A stretch of 64,000 nt of DNA, taken from positions 26,115 through 90,114 of the forward strand of contig WION01000219.1 of assembly GCA_015039365.1 (NCBI GenBank), given 5' to 3'. This stretch comes from Amanita rubescens (Eukaryota > Basidiomycota > Agaricomycetes > Agaricales > Amanitaceae). Of the stretch, positions 10,228 to 22,390 are shown piece after piece (position 1 is the first letter of the stretch; every line of letters begins with the position of its first letter). Below the pieces are notes generated by a model. That model made no database searches and had not been told where the DNA came from. It saw only the letters and a list, made by a program, of their open reading frames with translations. The translations under genes and the position numbers were made by a program.

Positions 10228-13011
10228 CAGTACTTTTCACTGAGCCACCTTTCCCATTGGAATCCCAGTGGATTCCTAGGATTCCGAGAGGAATCCCAGT
10301 GAATTCCTAGGATTCCTACCAAAATCAGATGGAGTCCTAGGACATCCCAGCTCATTCCCAGCTCATTCCCAGCTCATTCCTAATTCATTCCCACCACATC
10401 CATATATTCATGGAAACTTCCTGCTGATGGATTCCTACTCATTTCCTGCTGTTCCTATTGATAAAAGTGGTGTGCTTGACACACCAGTGGACACATATTT
10501 GTGTTAGTATATGATACTATGTTTGATCTTTTGTTCTGATGCTGTGTTTGGGTACAGAGCTTTACCTACACATGCTAGTAGATGTGACATGTAGTGGACA
10601 GCTAAACTCACACCTAATGGGATTTGTAGTAAACAGCACCAAACAGACCAGCTCTTCTTACATGTAGGGAGTACTCTCAGGCTACACTAGATTGGTTACA
10701 AACTTACCACTCTTGATACTGCTTGTTATAGACTGCATTTCTAAACATCTAAAGCATCCTATTAGTAAGTCTGCCTGAGGGTTAGAAAATTGTTACAACA
10801 TTAGTGATCAGTTGTAACAAACACTTGGTTAGATTTTAACACCTATTTCATCCCAAGTATAAGGCTTGGCCTGTAGCAGCAAACACATCAAAAACCTGAT
10901 TGTCTGATCAGTCTGATAGAGTCTGTCATGCAATTTGTCTGAATGTCTGACTATCTGACAGGTACTATTGCACTAACTTTTGTCTGATTGTCTGACTATC
11001 TGACAGGTGCTGTTGCACTGATTATCCAATTGTCTGACAATCTGACAGGCACTGTTGCACTAAATGTCTGATTGTTAGCCATCTGACAAGCACTGACAGG
11101 CTGTGTTGTTTGCCTTGTTTGCTGATGGCCTATGGGCTGCCACTTCATGGAGCATGTCCAAGGCCTGGTGGCTATGTTGTTTGCTCTGGCATGACAAGCC
11201 ACATCTCAGGTGCTTTGAACTGTCCATTACAAAATCAGACAGCAACCTGGACAATCAGACAATCAGACAATTAGTGTCCCAGAACTGGCCAGATGATCAG
11301 ACAATCAGACATCTAGTGTTCCAGTATCTCAGTCATTATCATTGGACATCATCAGAATTTTGGCAGTTTTCCTGATGCATGCACACCTACCAGAAAATAT
11401 ATCTGTGAAATGCACTGCATGAATGATCCAGCTCCAAAGCCAAAGTGTAACAAGGCTTTGGTCTTATATTATTGGAATGCTAGTTATCTGATTGTCTGAC
11501 TGTCTGACATCATCTGACTACATCTGATAATTTGTCAGACAACATTAGAAAGTGTCAGACAATCAGACAATCAGGCAACCAGTATTCTAGTGCTGGCTAG
11601 CCAATCAGACAATTAGTGTTCCAGAACTGGCCAGATGATCAGAAAATTAGACAACTAGTATTCTAGCACCTCAGACATTATCAGAAATTTGGCAGTTTTC
11701 CTGATGCAGTTGCTTGGCATTGTTTGGGATTGTCATACTCATGACAAAATCCCAAAACAATTTGTAAAAATGTAAAAGATTGTTTGATCCTGGTCCAAGT
11801 GCAACTTAAGACTTGAGTCCCACCCAATCTGAGCTTAAGTTCAGGCTCCCAGAGCAGTGCCAGTGGTTGGAGCCAGTGCATTGAAGATGGATGGCAGTTT
11901 TGTGAGATGGGTGGTGGTGTGGACAGGTAGACAGACAGGTGGCAAGACAGCCTGTTGTTACAAACTTGTGAGTCTTGACTGATTTACAATGGTAATTCCA
12001 ATCTACTTCAAGTCACGATCCTATATAAGTCAATACTAAAGCAGATAGCAACTTCAAAGTACCTGAGGAAGAGTGTGGATGATGAGTGACAACAAGTGGA
12101 TTGTATCCAATTAAAGGAAATGTGCTTGTCTGTATGAATCAAGCATAAGGGTAAGAATGGATAAGGAAGGCATAAGGAATGAACATGTCCAACTTGATGC
12201 AGTCTGAATGGGTTTCACATGACCTTCACCTGATTCAAGGATGCTATATGGAACATATATCATGTGTATATAAATGGCACCCTTGGACAGTATGGTGGAA
12301 ATATGTAATGAATTGAAAGTCCAAAACTTATTTTGCCAATATCTCAAGTTTGGCTTTGTTTGGCTTCACCAAGTCTATATGACCTGGATCACACGAATTT
12401 TCCGCATTTTTTAAAGATTTTTTGGTAATTTTATTTCAAGAAAAACAAGGACAAACAAACAATAATAAACTTTGTTTATTCATTTGAAGCAAAAGAGTAT
12501 TTTTCCAAAAAAGGAAATTCTAAAAATATCTTATCTATTTTTATCTTATCTTATCTAACCCTTTTGCATTACTTAATTTGCTTATCCTATATCAAACAAG
12601 CACTCTATCTATCTATCTATCTAATCTTATCAGCACTGCCACCCCATCCTGAAGGGGGTGGTGGGCGAAAATATGTGCCAAATGCCCCCTCCTTATATAC
12701 CTGTGGACCTGCGCACAGACCATGTCAAGTCACATGATCACCTTCATTCCCAGTCCTTCCCAGTCCTACCCAGTCCTACCCAGTCCCAGGTGGTAGGATT
12801 CCTAGGAATGGCCTACCCATTCCTTGCACTGGGGTGGGAATGTGCTGGGAATATGCTGGGAATATGCTGGGACAGTTTCCCTATTTTTTGGGGGGAAACA
12901 CTCATTCCTAGCTGGTCACTAGGAATGCTAGGAATTTCCCAGCGGATTCCGCGGATTCCTAGCATTCCGCGCGGAATCCGCGCGGAATAGGTGGCTCAGT
13001 GTAAAGACCTC
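10228..13011. mobile_element. Non-autonomous hAT-like element inserted in the 65-bp array
   Basis: Terminal inverted repeats: left CAGTACTTTTCACTGAGCC and, inverted, right GAGGTCTTTACACTGAGCC, continuing into GGAATCC-rich subterminal repeats (10250-10450 and 12730-12990). It is flanked by gaaagatg on both sides. No transposase frame is seen. The interior has opposed CAGACA/TGTCTG arrays (10900-11100 and 11230-11660) and a CTAT microsatellite (12601-12622). It interrupts one intron-like unit, so the host gene could still splice it out. Confidence 0.7.
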
Positions 13012-13610
13012 GAAAGATGTGATGAGACTCCCTTTCACAAAATGTGTAATGTCACTCACAGACTGTTGGTGATAGCAAAAGATGTGTGTGACTGCCTTTC
13101 ACAAAATGTGCCATGTCACTCACAACCTGTTGGTCATACCAAAAGATGTGATGAGATTGCCTTTAACTAAATGTGCAATGTCACTCACTCCCTGTTGGTC
13201 ATAGTAAAAGATGTGGTGAGACTGCCTTTCACAAAATGTGCAATGTCACTCACTTGCTATTGGTCATAGAAAGGGATGTGATGAGACTGCCTTTCACAAA
13301 TTTGCAATGTCACTCACAACCTGTTGGTCATAGCAAAAGATGTGATGTGACTGCCTTTCACAAAATGTGCAATATCACTCACAAGCTGTTGGTCATAGGA
13401 AAAGATGTGATGAAACTACCTTTTACAAAATGTGCAATGTCACTCACTCCCTGTTGGTAATAGAAATAGATGTGATGAGACTGCCTTTCACAAAATGTGT
13501 AATGTCACTCACAACCTGTTGGTCATGGGAAAAGATGTGATGAGACTGCCTTTCACAAAATGTGCAATGTCACTCACTCCCTGTTGATCATGGGAAAAGA
13601 TGTGATGAGA
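13012..13610 (-). repeat. 65-bp intron-like array, part 2 (9 units)
   Basis: Continuation of the 8330-10219 array beyond the inserted element, same 62-nt intron-like body on the minus strand. Triplets in plus order read as minus codons: TCT, GTT, GGA, CAA, GTT, CTT, GGA, GTT, GGA. All donors (GTGAGT) and acceptors (CAG or TAG) are intact. Confidence 0.85.
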
Positions 13611-14690
13611 CTTGGACTGCCTTCTACACAACCTTCTATGTTCCTCACATTCTGTCAGTTGGGGAAAAATACATAAAGCAGCTTTTCAGAAGTATTTCCA
13701 ACATTACTTACATACTGTTGGCCACAGGTAAAATTTTGATAAGGTCATCTTTGAAACACCAAACCAGCATGACATCCTGCTAACCTTCTAAACCCATAAG
13801 AAAAGACACGGATTCACTGCTTTTCACAAAATTTGTAATATCACTCACAATCTGTACAACAAGATGTGTCCAAATTGTCCTGTAGCAATGTGGCCAGTAT
13901 TACTCACTTCCTTTTAGAATAAAATTAGCATCATGCATTGGGGAAAAAGAAAACAATGCTAACTCTCTTTTGCCATGGTATTTCATATGATGAGTTCACA
14001 TCTCACAAAAGGATCACATACATGCTGTTTGTTTTACAATAGCTTGTGAAGAAGAAGCTTTGAATAGGAGAAATATTTACTGTCTGTTGTTTTGAGACAA
14101 GATGTAATGTTTATAAGCAGACAGAAAGAAAATCTGACTTACTTCCTGTTATTAATCCAATCAAGTTTATTGAGACTCTCTTTCAGATATCAGGATGTCA
14201 CCAACTTTCTGTTGTTCATTGAGTTATGTCTGATAAGCTGCACAAACATCAATGTTGCTTACTTTCTTTAAGCAGGTCAGATGCAGTGTGAAGCAGTGTT
14301 GTATTACTGACTCCCTAACCATGGAAGACTGGATTGACAAGTCTGCTTACAATGATTGATTAACTCACTTGCTATTGGTCATATGATGTGCCATCAATCA
14401 TTTACCCGAAATCAAATTGAGTCATGTCACTCACTTCCTGTAGATTATGGGACAAGACTGCTGATCACAAAGGGAAGCACTACTCACAAACTGTTGTCAT
14501 GAGACAATATATCAGATCTATGCTGGTGCAATGTCACTAACCCACTGATATTAATATTATCAGATCCCACCACCAAGAATATGGTGACAACTGACCTGTG
14601 CTTCACTCAGTCGTTTACCACCCATCTGACACATGACTAATCTTGTTTTCATGTGAAGGCATTGGAGTGTTACTTACCTCCTGATGAACT
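13611..14690 (-). repeat. Diverged intron-like units at the 5' side of the array
   Basis: The bodies no longer align well, yet at 50-66 bp steps acceptor + 3 nt + donor recurs on the minus strand. Examples, as minus codons: GAG at 14678-14680 (gtaagt donor), TTT at 14488-14490, GAA at 14435-14437, CAA at 14369-14371, GGA at 14312-14314 (gtcagt), AAA at 14263-14265, GAA at 14143-14145 (gtaagt). This shows constraint on splice signals rather than on repeat sequence. Some positions, such as 13620-13700, are unclear. Confidence 0.65.
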
Positions 14691-16019
14691 TTTGAAGCAT
14701 TTATCATTCCATATGAAGGCCACCTACAGGCTCCCTGTGGACCTATTGCCATTTGAATTTTCCTATGCCAATGTGCAGTTTGACAAAAATGCATACCCAG
14801 AAATGTGGAAATTTTCCAAAAACTATGAGAATGACATGATGCCATGTCCAATTTTCACGTCTCAGAACATGTCTGAACAATGTCAATGTCAGTAAGTGAG
14901 ATTTTGAATGTGACCCTCACTGAAGTGCAGATTCAACACAAAGGTCAAGATTGTTCATCTGTGTTGAAACAAACAGCTGTTGTATGGTGTCATCATCTAT
15001 TGCATCAGCAGTTTTCTGAGTTAATTCAGCACAATTCTTCTCTGGTAAATCCATGTCTATGAAACAATATTACTCCCAATTTTTGGGAAGAAATCCTCAT
15101 TCTTCTCACCTTCCAATTGCACATATGCCTTGGGAGGATATTTGGCATCCAAAACTTTAGGAAGATAAACTTTCTGAAAAGTGATTTCAGCATTTTCCCT
15201 GGCTCTCTCCCACTTATCTTCACTATTTGCATCAGTCAAGTTGGTAAATTCAGTGGTTATTTGACCATCAAATTTGGTGAATATAACCACCAAAGGAACC
15301 GTAAAGGAAATATTGCTAGTCAGTAAGTTGATTTTGTGGCAATTTAGCAATTGGAAAGGTAAACAATCTCTCCAAACCCAACAAGATGGTATACAAATTC
15401 ATTAGGACTTACCTCTGCCTGTCCCTTTATTGAAGAATTCAAGCTCTGCAGATAGAATGGGACGAGGGCTATCCATGGGTATACAGTACCTGCAGAAAAC
15501 CAGATCAGACAGTATTGTAAAGGGATAAAGCAAGATACCAAATTGCATGCAGCTGATTCTTCAGCTCAGTTTCTGCAGACTTCTTTTCAATGAACTTCCA
15601 AGCAATCTCCAATTCCTCCGTTGAACCAGCTTCAAAACCCCAAGAGTCATGGAAGATAAAGTTACTTCCAGGGTATGTAATTTGATGCTCAATATCATGC
15701 AGGCCTCTCTGTTATCATTGCATGTGAATGGGTACATCCATACATCATTATCTGACTCACTTCAATTGATGGCATCAAATGAATCACAGACTGTTCAAGC
15801 TTATTACCTACAAGAAACAATAGTCAAGTTAAAGGGTGCACAAAATTCAGACTGACTTACCACCCTTGTCATATATGATGGACTTTGTCCCCTTTGCTAC
15901 ACCACAAACCTTCTCAAGGATAGTTGTCTTGCCTGCATTAGCCCTCCCAATGATAAGGATGCGAAAATGTGGGCATAGATAGCGTTTCATGAGTATTTGA
16001 ACATGTGTCTCATCTGCAT
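14678..16019 (-). CDS. P-loop GTPase (AIG1/HSR1-like), multi-exon, minus strand
   Basis: Fungal small-GTPase family with G1 at FRILIIGRANAGKTT (about 15930-15970), a DSWGFEAGS switch region, and NKxD-like G4 at VVIFTKFDGQ (about 15265-15290). Exons seen: 16019-15861 (ADETHVQ...GRANAGKTT); about 15700-15560 (LHDIEHQI...LHAIW); about 15490-15425 (YCIPMDSPRPILSAELEFF); about 15315-15113 (VPLVVIFTKFDG...YVQLE); about 15048-14910 (AELTQKTADAIDDDT...VESALQ); then HVLRRENW...KFPHFW; then GACRWPSYGMINASKVHQ ending at 14681 in phase 0. The next exon is a single GAG codon, the first of the intron-like array. The first exon upstream of 16019 and the terminal exon are not found. The exon 1/2 junction does not join cleanly in frame, so a small lesion or another exon border is possible. 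Confidence 0.75.
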
Positions 16020-16139
16020 CTGATATGTGTCAGTCAAGGATTAGCAATGCTGAGTCACATAAATTAATGTACCAGTTGTAGCTGCCATGACTGATGTTGT
16101 GCTAGGATCAAGATCAGATTGTTGGATTGAGGGGGTGGT

Positions 16140-18916
16140 ACATCAGGTTTTCGGCCGGGTCAACTTTCAGCACTTTCGGCACTTTGGAAAGTGCCGAAAG
16201 TACCAAAAGGGTCAAAAGTCCCATCACTTTCGAAAGTGACTAAATTCCTTGCGTGCGTGAGGAACATTCACTTTGAAAGTAGTTTCACTGACGTTTAAAG
16301 GACTTTCAGTACTTTGGAAAGTTGATATGGATGTCACGAAAGGATCTCAAATCAGTCAGGTTTGATAATTGAAAATCACTTTATTCACGTGGTGTAAAGT
16401 AGTACATGGTGACAACAGGAATGCATTTAACAAAAAAGGGAACAAACGCGAGTTGAATCGCGAGATGTAGCCGGAGGAGTTGCGGGGAGAGCCAGATCTG
16501 AACACGACTTGTGCATTGCGAGGAACTTGAAATTGCTATGAAAGAGAATGCGAGACAGCGCGATGTAACGAGCCGATTCCGGCTACGTTGGAACCGATCT
16601 CCGAATCCTTCCGAAGCTCCCCGAAGCACTCCGAGCCTATGCTCGATCCCGGAGGATGATCGTTTGTGTTCGGATGCACGCACAGGCCTCGGACTTGGTG
16701 CAGGATTCATCACATGGTCACCTCGTGCCTCCGTAGTATATATACCATTGTGTACGTAGTTGTAGTTAGCGAATTATCACCCCATTACTGCTCCGAGTTT
16801 GATTCCCTTGGTTCCCTTGGTTCCTCGGTGCTTCGGACACCTTCCACTCGTTCACCTTCGTCTTCGGCACTCTCTCTGCCTCCGAGGCACCCCCAGGACT
16901 GACCTCCGAAGCCCCTTTGGCCGAACGCACTTCCGCATCGGCCTTCTTCTGATCGTTTCAGCGAGATGCTGGGGGAATCCCGGACCAATGTGAAAGTGAG
17001 TGTGATTGATGTAAACCAAGTCCCGAACAGTTGCGGGTGGAGACTAGTGTGAGGGGTGCAGCAAGCGCGGTTGCATGGGAGGGCAAGGGTGCGGGAAGGT
17101 GCGGGATATGTGACGGGGTGCAGCGAGGTCCGTTGAGCACATGCAGGAGGGTGTGGTGGAGTGCGGGTGGGTGTGGTGGATGCGGGTGGAATGCAACAGG
17201 ACGTGATTCAGTGTGGGAGGGGTGAGGGAGAGGATGTAGTCAGCAACATCAGAAAAAGCTATCGCGCAGCTCACCTAGGGCATGGCGGGGTGCAAAATGT
17301 CGTTATATGCACATTGGAAATGCCTATGGTTGATGCAGTGCCAGGACGCAACGGGGCGTGATTGAGTGGTGGGAAGTGGTGGGTGCCGTATGTCAGCAAC
17401 ATCAAAAAAGGATTTCGCATGACTTACCTAGGGTACTGCAGAGCGCGACAGAGTGCGGGAGGGCCAGGTGGATGTAGTGGGAATGCAACAGGAAGCGGTT
17501 GGGTGGCAGAGGGCAAGGGAGGGTGAAAAACGTCGAAAACACATTTTGGGTAACTTACCTGGGGAGCGGCAGCATAAAAAACGTCTCTATGTGCACATTA
17601 TAGATGCCCAGGATGTACTGGGGTGTTGCTGCGCTACAGAGAATAGCATTGAAGTCAAAACAGTTGCTATATGCGCTCAGCTTGAGGCAGCAATAACTTA
17701 CGCATTGAATTATACGTGTCGTGTCACTTTTCTCGTTGGGGCTTTACCAATTAAATGCTGGCGGGTAACGTTAAACCATGGGAGAAGAGGATCTAGTAGA
17801 GCGTGAGCAGTGGGGATTGACGATGGAGGTAAGATAACGAGACATTTTATTTGGGAGTGTTTGCGTCCTCAACGAAATCCTCGCGAAGTCCGAATTGCCA
17901 CCCAGTAATACGTCAGTCAAGAACTCACATGCCTGCCACCTACCAATCTCAACCTCGCCTCAACTTTGACACGAACTTAGTTATGCAGCAACCCAATGAT
18001 CAAACGCTCTGAGTGTGTGTTTCATTCTTCTCTCAAGTGCCAACTGATTTCTACTAGAGATATCATCATCAACGAGTGCATGGCGGTGAATCGGGATGTG
18101 ACGCATGAGTCAGTGGCCGTTCAATGAGAGGGAGACGAGCCTCGGGCATGAGCTTACCCTATCAAGTCTCTTCCAGCGCTACCCAACCCATTGCCGTCAC
18201 TTTCTCTTCCCAATTTGTTCGACTCTTATCCCCTGGAGATGACCATATAGGGAGCAATTATGGGCCTATACCCGAAGTACGTGTCATCACTCATCTATTT
18301 CATCAAGCGCTCACACCCTACTACAGCCTACAGGTGCTGACAGAACCCTTGCAACTTAACCGTAACCCACAACCTGCCCGCACCCCATCGCAACTCACCT
18401 GTACCCTATTGCAGCTGCATTTCACGCGCACCTGGCACCCTCGCAACGCAATGGCACCCATACTCTGTCCCGATCCTTGCAGCTCAACCACGCCCACCTG
18501 TACGCCGTCACACCACCTGCATCTTCGCAATGCAGCTGCGTACATGCCATGTGCACCCCCTGGCACCCTCACAACTCAATGGCGTGCAACGGGATCACCC
18601 ATCAGTCCCTGCATATAGGCGGATGTGAGCACGAGCGATGCGAGATCTGTCTGATTCCGGTGGCAGCTCCAGCGAGCAAACCCACTTGGAGCTGTTGTGG
18701 GAGTCGATTTCATTATTAAAGATGGTCATGCATTTGAGTTAGCATTCTGATAGATTACCTTTAATAACTACAAATTTCTTGAAGTGACGAAAGTTGTAAA
18801 ACTATTTTTTGTGAAAGTGAAAGTGCAGAAAAGTACTGACCTGAAAGTGAAAGTGACAGAAAGCCGCTGAATGAAAGCCAAAGTCCTGAAAGTCGACAAT
18901 GACATTTTCCTGATGT
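16140..18916. mobile_element. Possible TIR element beside the GTPase 5' end
   Basis: Left end ACATCAGG...GTCAACTTTCAGCACTTT matches the inverted right end ACATCAGG...GTCGACTTTCAGGACTTT. Both ends are rich in CTTTC/GAAAG, with a strong hairpin at 16170-16200. No target duplication or transposase is visible. The inside contains TCCGA-rich DNA with a TATA-like tatatata at 16737, G-rich repeats at 17030-17640 and C-rich DNA at 18330-18620. It may be several nested insertions. Confidence 0.4.
17030..17640. repeat. Degenerate G-rich direct repeats
   Basis: The blocks agcaacatcagaaaaagc...cacctaggg (17241), agcaacatcaaaaaagg...tacctaggg (17395) and a third partial one ending tacctgggg (17552) recur every 150-160 bp. 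GTGCGGGTGG / GGAATGCAACAGGA phrases are also repeated (about 17160 and 17453). No gene recognised. Confidence 0.5.
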
Positions 18917-19448
18917 AAAAGGAAATGCTCACCAGAGATAATGGGAAAAAGCAGTGATAGTTGGGTCGTAAATGTGAAAAGAGTTGTGTACTGGACTTGA
19001 TAGAGGTGGACTCAAGATTAAGAAATCAGCCGGTGACAGCAGTATCATGTGGCTTGACCTACTCGTGTGTGAAGGGTGTAGGGCAGCGGGCGAGATCAAA
19101 GAGATAACGGTGTGTCAGATGACCGTGGGACAGGCTCCAGCTGGTTAGAAAGGACGTGTTTGGTCAAAACTTGAGAGCGCGCAGAGCGATGCGAGTGTAC
19201 TGTTTAGCACGGGTGCGAGCGAAATCGAATGTGTGAACTTTGAAAATTGAAAGGGTTGAGGGAGTACAAGTTCACGAGGCAGCACTGACCCCAAGAACCG
19301 GGTTCAGCTCCCAGGCCCAATTTAGATAACTTCTCTATCCGGCAACATGGGTCACCCCGTCTTCAAGGCTCGAAGACGATCCAGCGCCCGATACCTTGAC
19401 TGACCCTCTTCTGCGGACCTCGGATCCTTATTCACGCTCCCAACATCC
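18917..19448. other. Intergenic, no feature recognised
   Basis: Mixed-composition DNA without long frames, repeats or RNA-gene structure that I can support. Confidence 0.4.
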
Positions 19449-19480
19449 TTGATCCACGTCCGGCGCCCATTCACCATCCA

Positions 19481-19630
19481 ACTCCCTCGTTCATGTCCAC
19501 CCTCCACTATCTCTCAACACGGCCTCATCCCCCTCGGCTGCATCCCATTCTTCTTCTTCAAAGTTCCCACAGAAAAACTGCCCCCGCCATCCTTCCTCTC
19601 CTCGTCGTTATCGGTGCCATCGTCATCAAA
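19481..19630 (+). repeat. Inverted dispersed repeat, copy A
   Basis: Shares ACTCCCTCG, TCATGTCCA and a segment encoding LPLVVIGAIVI with the reverse complement of 30172-30282. The peptide would be a short hydrophobic segment. Probably a decayed fragment of one gene or element present in two orientations on either side of the broken-gene region. Confidence 0.55.
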
Positions 19631-20730
19631 CGACGTCAGGCAAAGAAAAACGGAAGCCCCGGTCCGAGATGGTCGACAACTTATGCATATCGACCATATC
19701 AACAGACTGGAAAAGCATATCCATAGCAGGCGTCCAGGCTGCCATCCGACATTCCATAGCCCAATTGCAGACCTTGCTTCTCCCTCACCCAACACGGTTC
19801 AGATCCGCTGTCGAGGTACAGGTCTGCGAAACGCCCGGGCGATTAATGCGTATCTCGCATTTCATTCGTGCATACGCGGGAGGTAGAGCTGCATCTGGTT
19901 CCTGTCCCTCCGCCACGACACCTAGGTGGGTTCACTCTATCTCTCACTGGAAAAACCTAGGGAAGGAAGATAGACAGGTCACGCCGTTGTCTGGGCTCAA
20001 TATATGCTATACTGTGCGGATGAATACGACTAAGGAACTTATGAAGAGCGAGTGAAGGAGAGGGGGGCAACCGTGAAAAGACTGGATGAGACGAAAAGGG
20101 CAAAAGTGAGCGTGTGGTCACAGTTGACTGGGCGTCACTAAGAATCGTCAGGAAAAGAGAAGAGGAGACGCGTCTCTGGTCCGTAAGGTTATGTATTGAT
20201 GAAATTGAAGACATAAAGCTGCTTTCAGATGTTGGGACGACGCTCAGATTCATGACGGTACCAACGGACTCCCATGTACGTCTCGTTGCCTATTTTTTAC
20301 AATCCCAGCTCAAAATCTTCATACTTCGCGTCTAAATCTTCGGTTCCCATCCATACGCACGGATCACGCTAGTGAAGACGTATGAAGCAAAATGCATTTG
20401 AAAGCTGGACTCCGAGGTACGCGTCCATCCGAGATTGACTCAAGGCAACAACTGACATGGAGCGGTACCTTGACAGGATTCGGCACCCTCTCATGAGCCA
20501 TCTCCACGCGTTTGCTCCAAGCTGAAACCGTCACCGCCACCAAAAAAAATAGGTCTCTTGGTTATTGTTCTATTTCCACCCGTCCACTCTATTTCCACTT
20601 CGTGATGCCAATCAGAACTCGTGGACAGAGACGATATGTATTGATACATTACAACGAGCAAAACACAACGATATTATCAGTTTTCGAGACAGAAAAGCAA
20701 AAAACGCTAGTCTGGCGATACTTACGCTAT

Positions 20731-20934
20731 GAACTGTGCATATGTGTCAGTTGTGTGAATCAGAGAATAACAAAGGAGGACACGCACGCAATAAACCTTG
20801 ATAATCCATTCAACGAACGACGCGCCTCCATTCCCCTTCTACGTCTGCTCAATCCCATCCGTCCACTATGCCCACGTACTCAGCCCTCCCTGATGAGCTT
20901 TCAACGCCTCCCACCGTTCCCTGATTCCATCCTG
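20731..20934. repeat. Direct repeat, copy 1
   Basis: Matches 21108-21243 over GAACTGTGC, AGGACACGCACGCAATAAA, CTTGATAATCC and CGCCTCCCACCGTTCC. Copy 1 has an additional 50-60 bp in the middle. No function recognised. Confidence 0.65.
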
Positions 20935-21107
20935 GGCGTTTGCATCAGCTGATTTGTCTTGAATTGGGGTTGAGGAAGATGTAGGACGGAGAGTACCCCG
21001 TTATGCAAGGCGTGATGTGGAATAGCCGGATGTCTTTGTTGCCTGCTGATTGGCCTGTCCTTGACTGTGAAAGGGGTGGTCAGTTGTGTTGCTTATTTGG
21101 CCTGATA

Positions 21108-21243
21108 TGAACTGTGCGCATGGGTCAGTTCTGTGAATCTGTGAGTAAGGAGGACACGCACGCAATAAATCTTGATAATCCGTCCAACACACGACGCGCC
21201 CCCATTCGCCTTCGACGCCTCCCACCGTTCCTTGATTCCATCC
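21108..21243. repeat. Direct repeat, copy 2
   Basis: Second copy of the 20731-20934 repeat, about 375 bp downstream, shorter in the middle. Confidence 0.65.
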
Positions 21244-21475
21244 TTCTGATACCCGGCGGCACCCCCCATCCTGACAAAATCAAGGAATCAATGAGTCGTT
21301 CGACCCAACGGCGCGCGTTTCGGATTGAGACGGACAGTCCGTAGTTCAAGAGGCCTCGGTCTCCTTCGTCCGGTTCAGGTGAGGCGCCGGTGGGTTGGAT
21401 GCTATCCAGAGTGGGCGGTGTCGGAGGAGACGTCTTTGGGGCAGGTTCGAAACCTGTATGCGCGCAAGGTCAGGG

Positions 21476-21890
21476 TCAGGTAACGGTCGTCTCCACCGTC
21501 GTCACCTCACCCACACCTCCGATATCTTGAGCAATGTTGATCAAGTTCCCCCACGTCTCCTTCATATTCGCCTCTATCAAATACCTCGCCGCGGATAGGA
21601 ACGGGTAATCAGGGAGTTGCGGCGGAGGGCGTTGGTTTGGGCTGTGAGCGATGCCGTCATTGAGGGAATCGCCTAGTGCTGGGATGAGTGAGGTGTTGGT
21701 GAAGCATAAAATCATTGGAGGTGTATACCGGCGGAGAGAAGGGTGGGTCGTCCCTTCTTCTAAGCCTGAGGAGGGCGGTTCGTTTTCCATCTAGAGGGAC
21801 GCTGTGTGACTGAGAGGTTGGGTTACAGGGAGGAAGGGGCCGTAGAGTCGTTCGCGAGTTCAGTCCAAAAGGGGACCGCCCGGTTTCTGT
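21476..21890 (-). pseudogene. Protein-like fragment, unknown
   Basis: The minus-strand reading contains ALGDSLNDGIAHSPNQRP and FLSAARYLIEANMKETWGN, which looks like the inside of a conserved protein. It is short, lacks clear borders, and stop codons lie around it. I do not recognise the family. Probably a gene relic like its neighbours. Confidence 0.25.
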
Positions 21891-22390
21891 CAATTCCCAT
21901 TCGAGGTTTGTTTTTGCTTTCCTTCTCGGGTCGAACGTGCGGACGTGGAAGATCTAACGTATTCCAAACGTAGTCCTCATAACAATTCGAGAGCGTGGAG
22001 AACGATGGCTGTCGGATACGAGTTTTCGGTCGTGCGCAGAGTCTGGAGCATGCTCTGGTTTCTTGGCGTGTGATTGCCTGAAGAGTCTCTTGGTATTCAT
22101 TCTGGAGCGCGCGTGGTCGAATACGGAGCTGCTGTACGTGGACCGGGCCGATGGCTGTGCCCGGCTATCAACCAGACGAGTCTGCCCTTGCTGCTGCCAC
22201 TACAGTAGGTACGGCCCAGCCCTAATTCGTCATCGCAACATATAGCCGAAATGGTGCTGGGAAGACCTCAAAAAGGTTTACCTCCCTCTCATGCCTCGAA
22301 ACTGCCCTTTGTTCCAGTCTATAGAACGGTTGTATATAACGCGTTCCTTCCATCTCGAAAAATTCCAAGTACGTATCGCTTAGTAGGCTG

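Noticed and set aside
8330..13610. CRISPR-like array
   Set aside because: Regular repeats, but the 'spacers' are only three bases, and the context is eukaryotic with introns.
16380..16990. Copia solo LTR
   Set aside because: TCCGA-rich DNA and a TATA-like box are suggestive, but no TG...CA ends or target duplication could be found.
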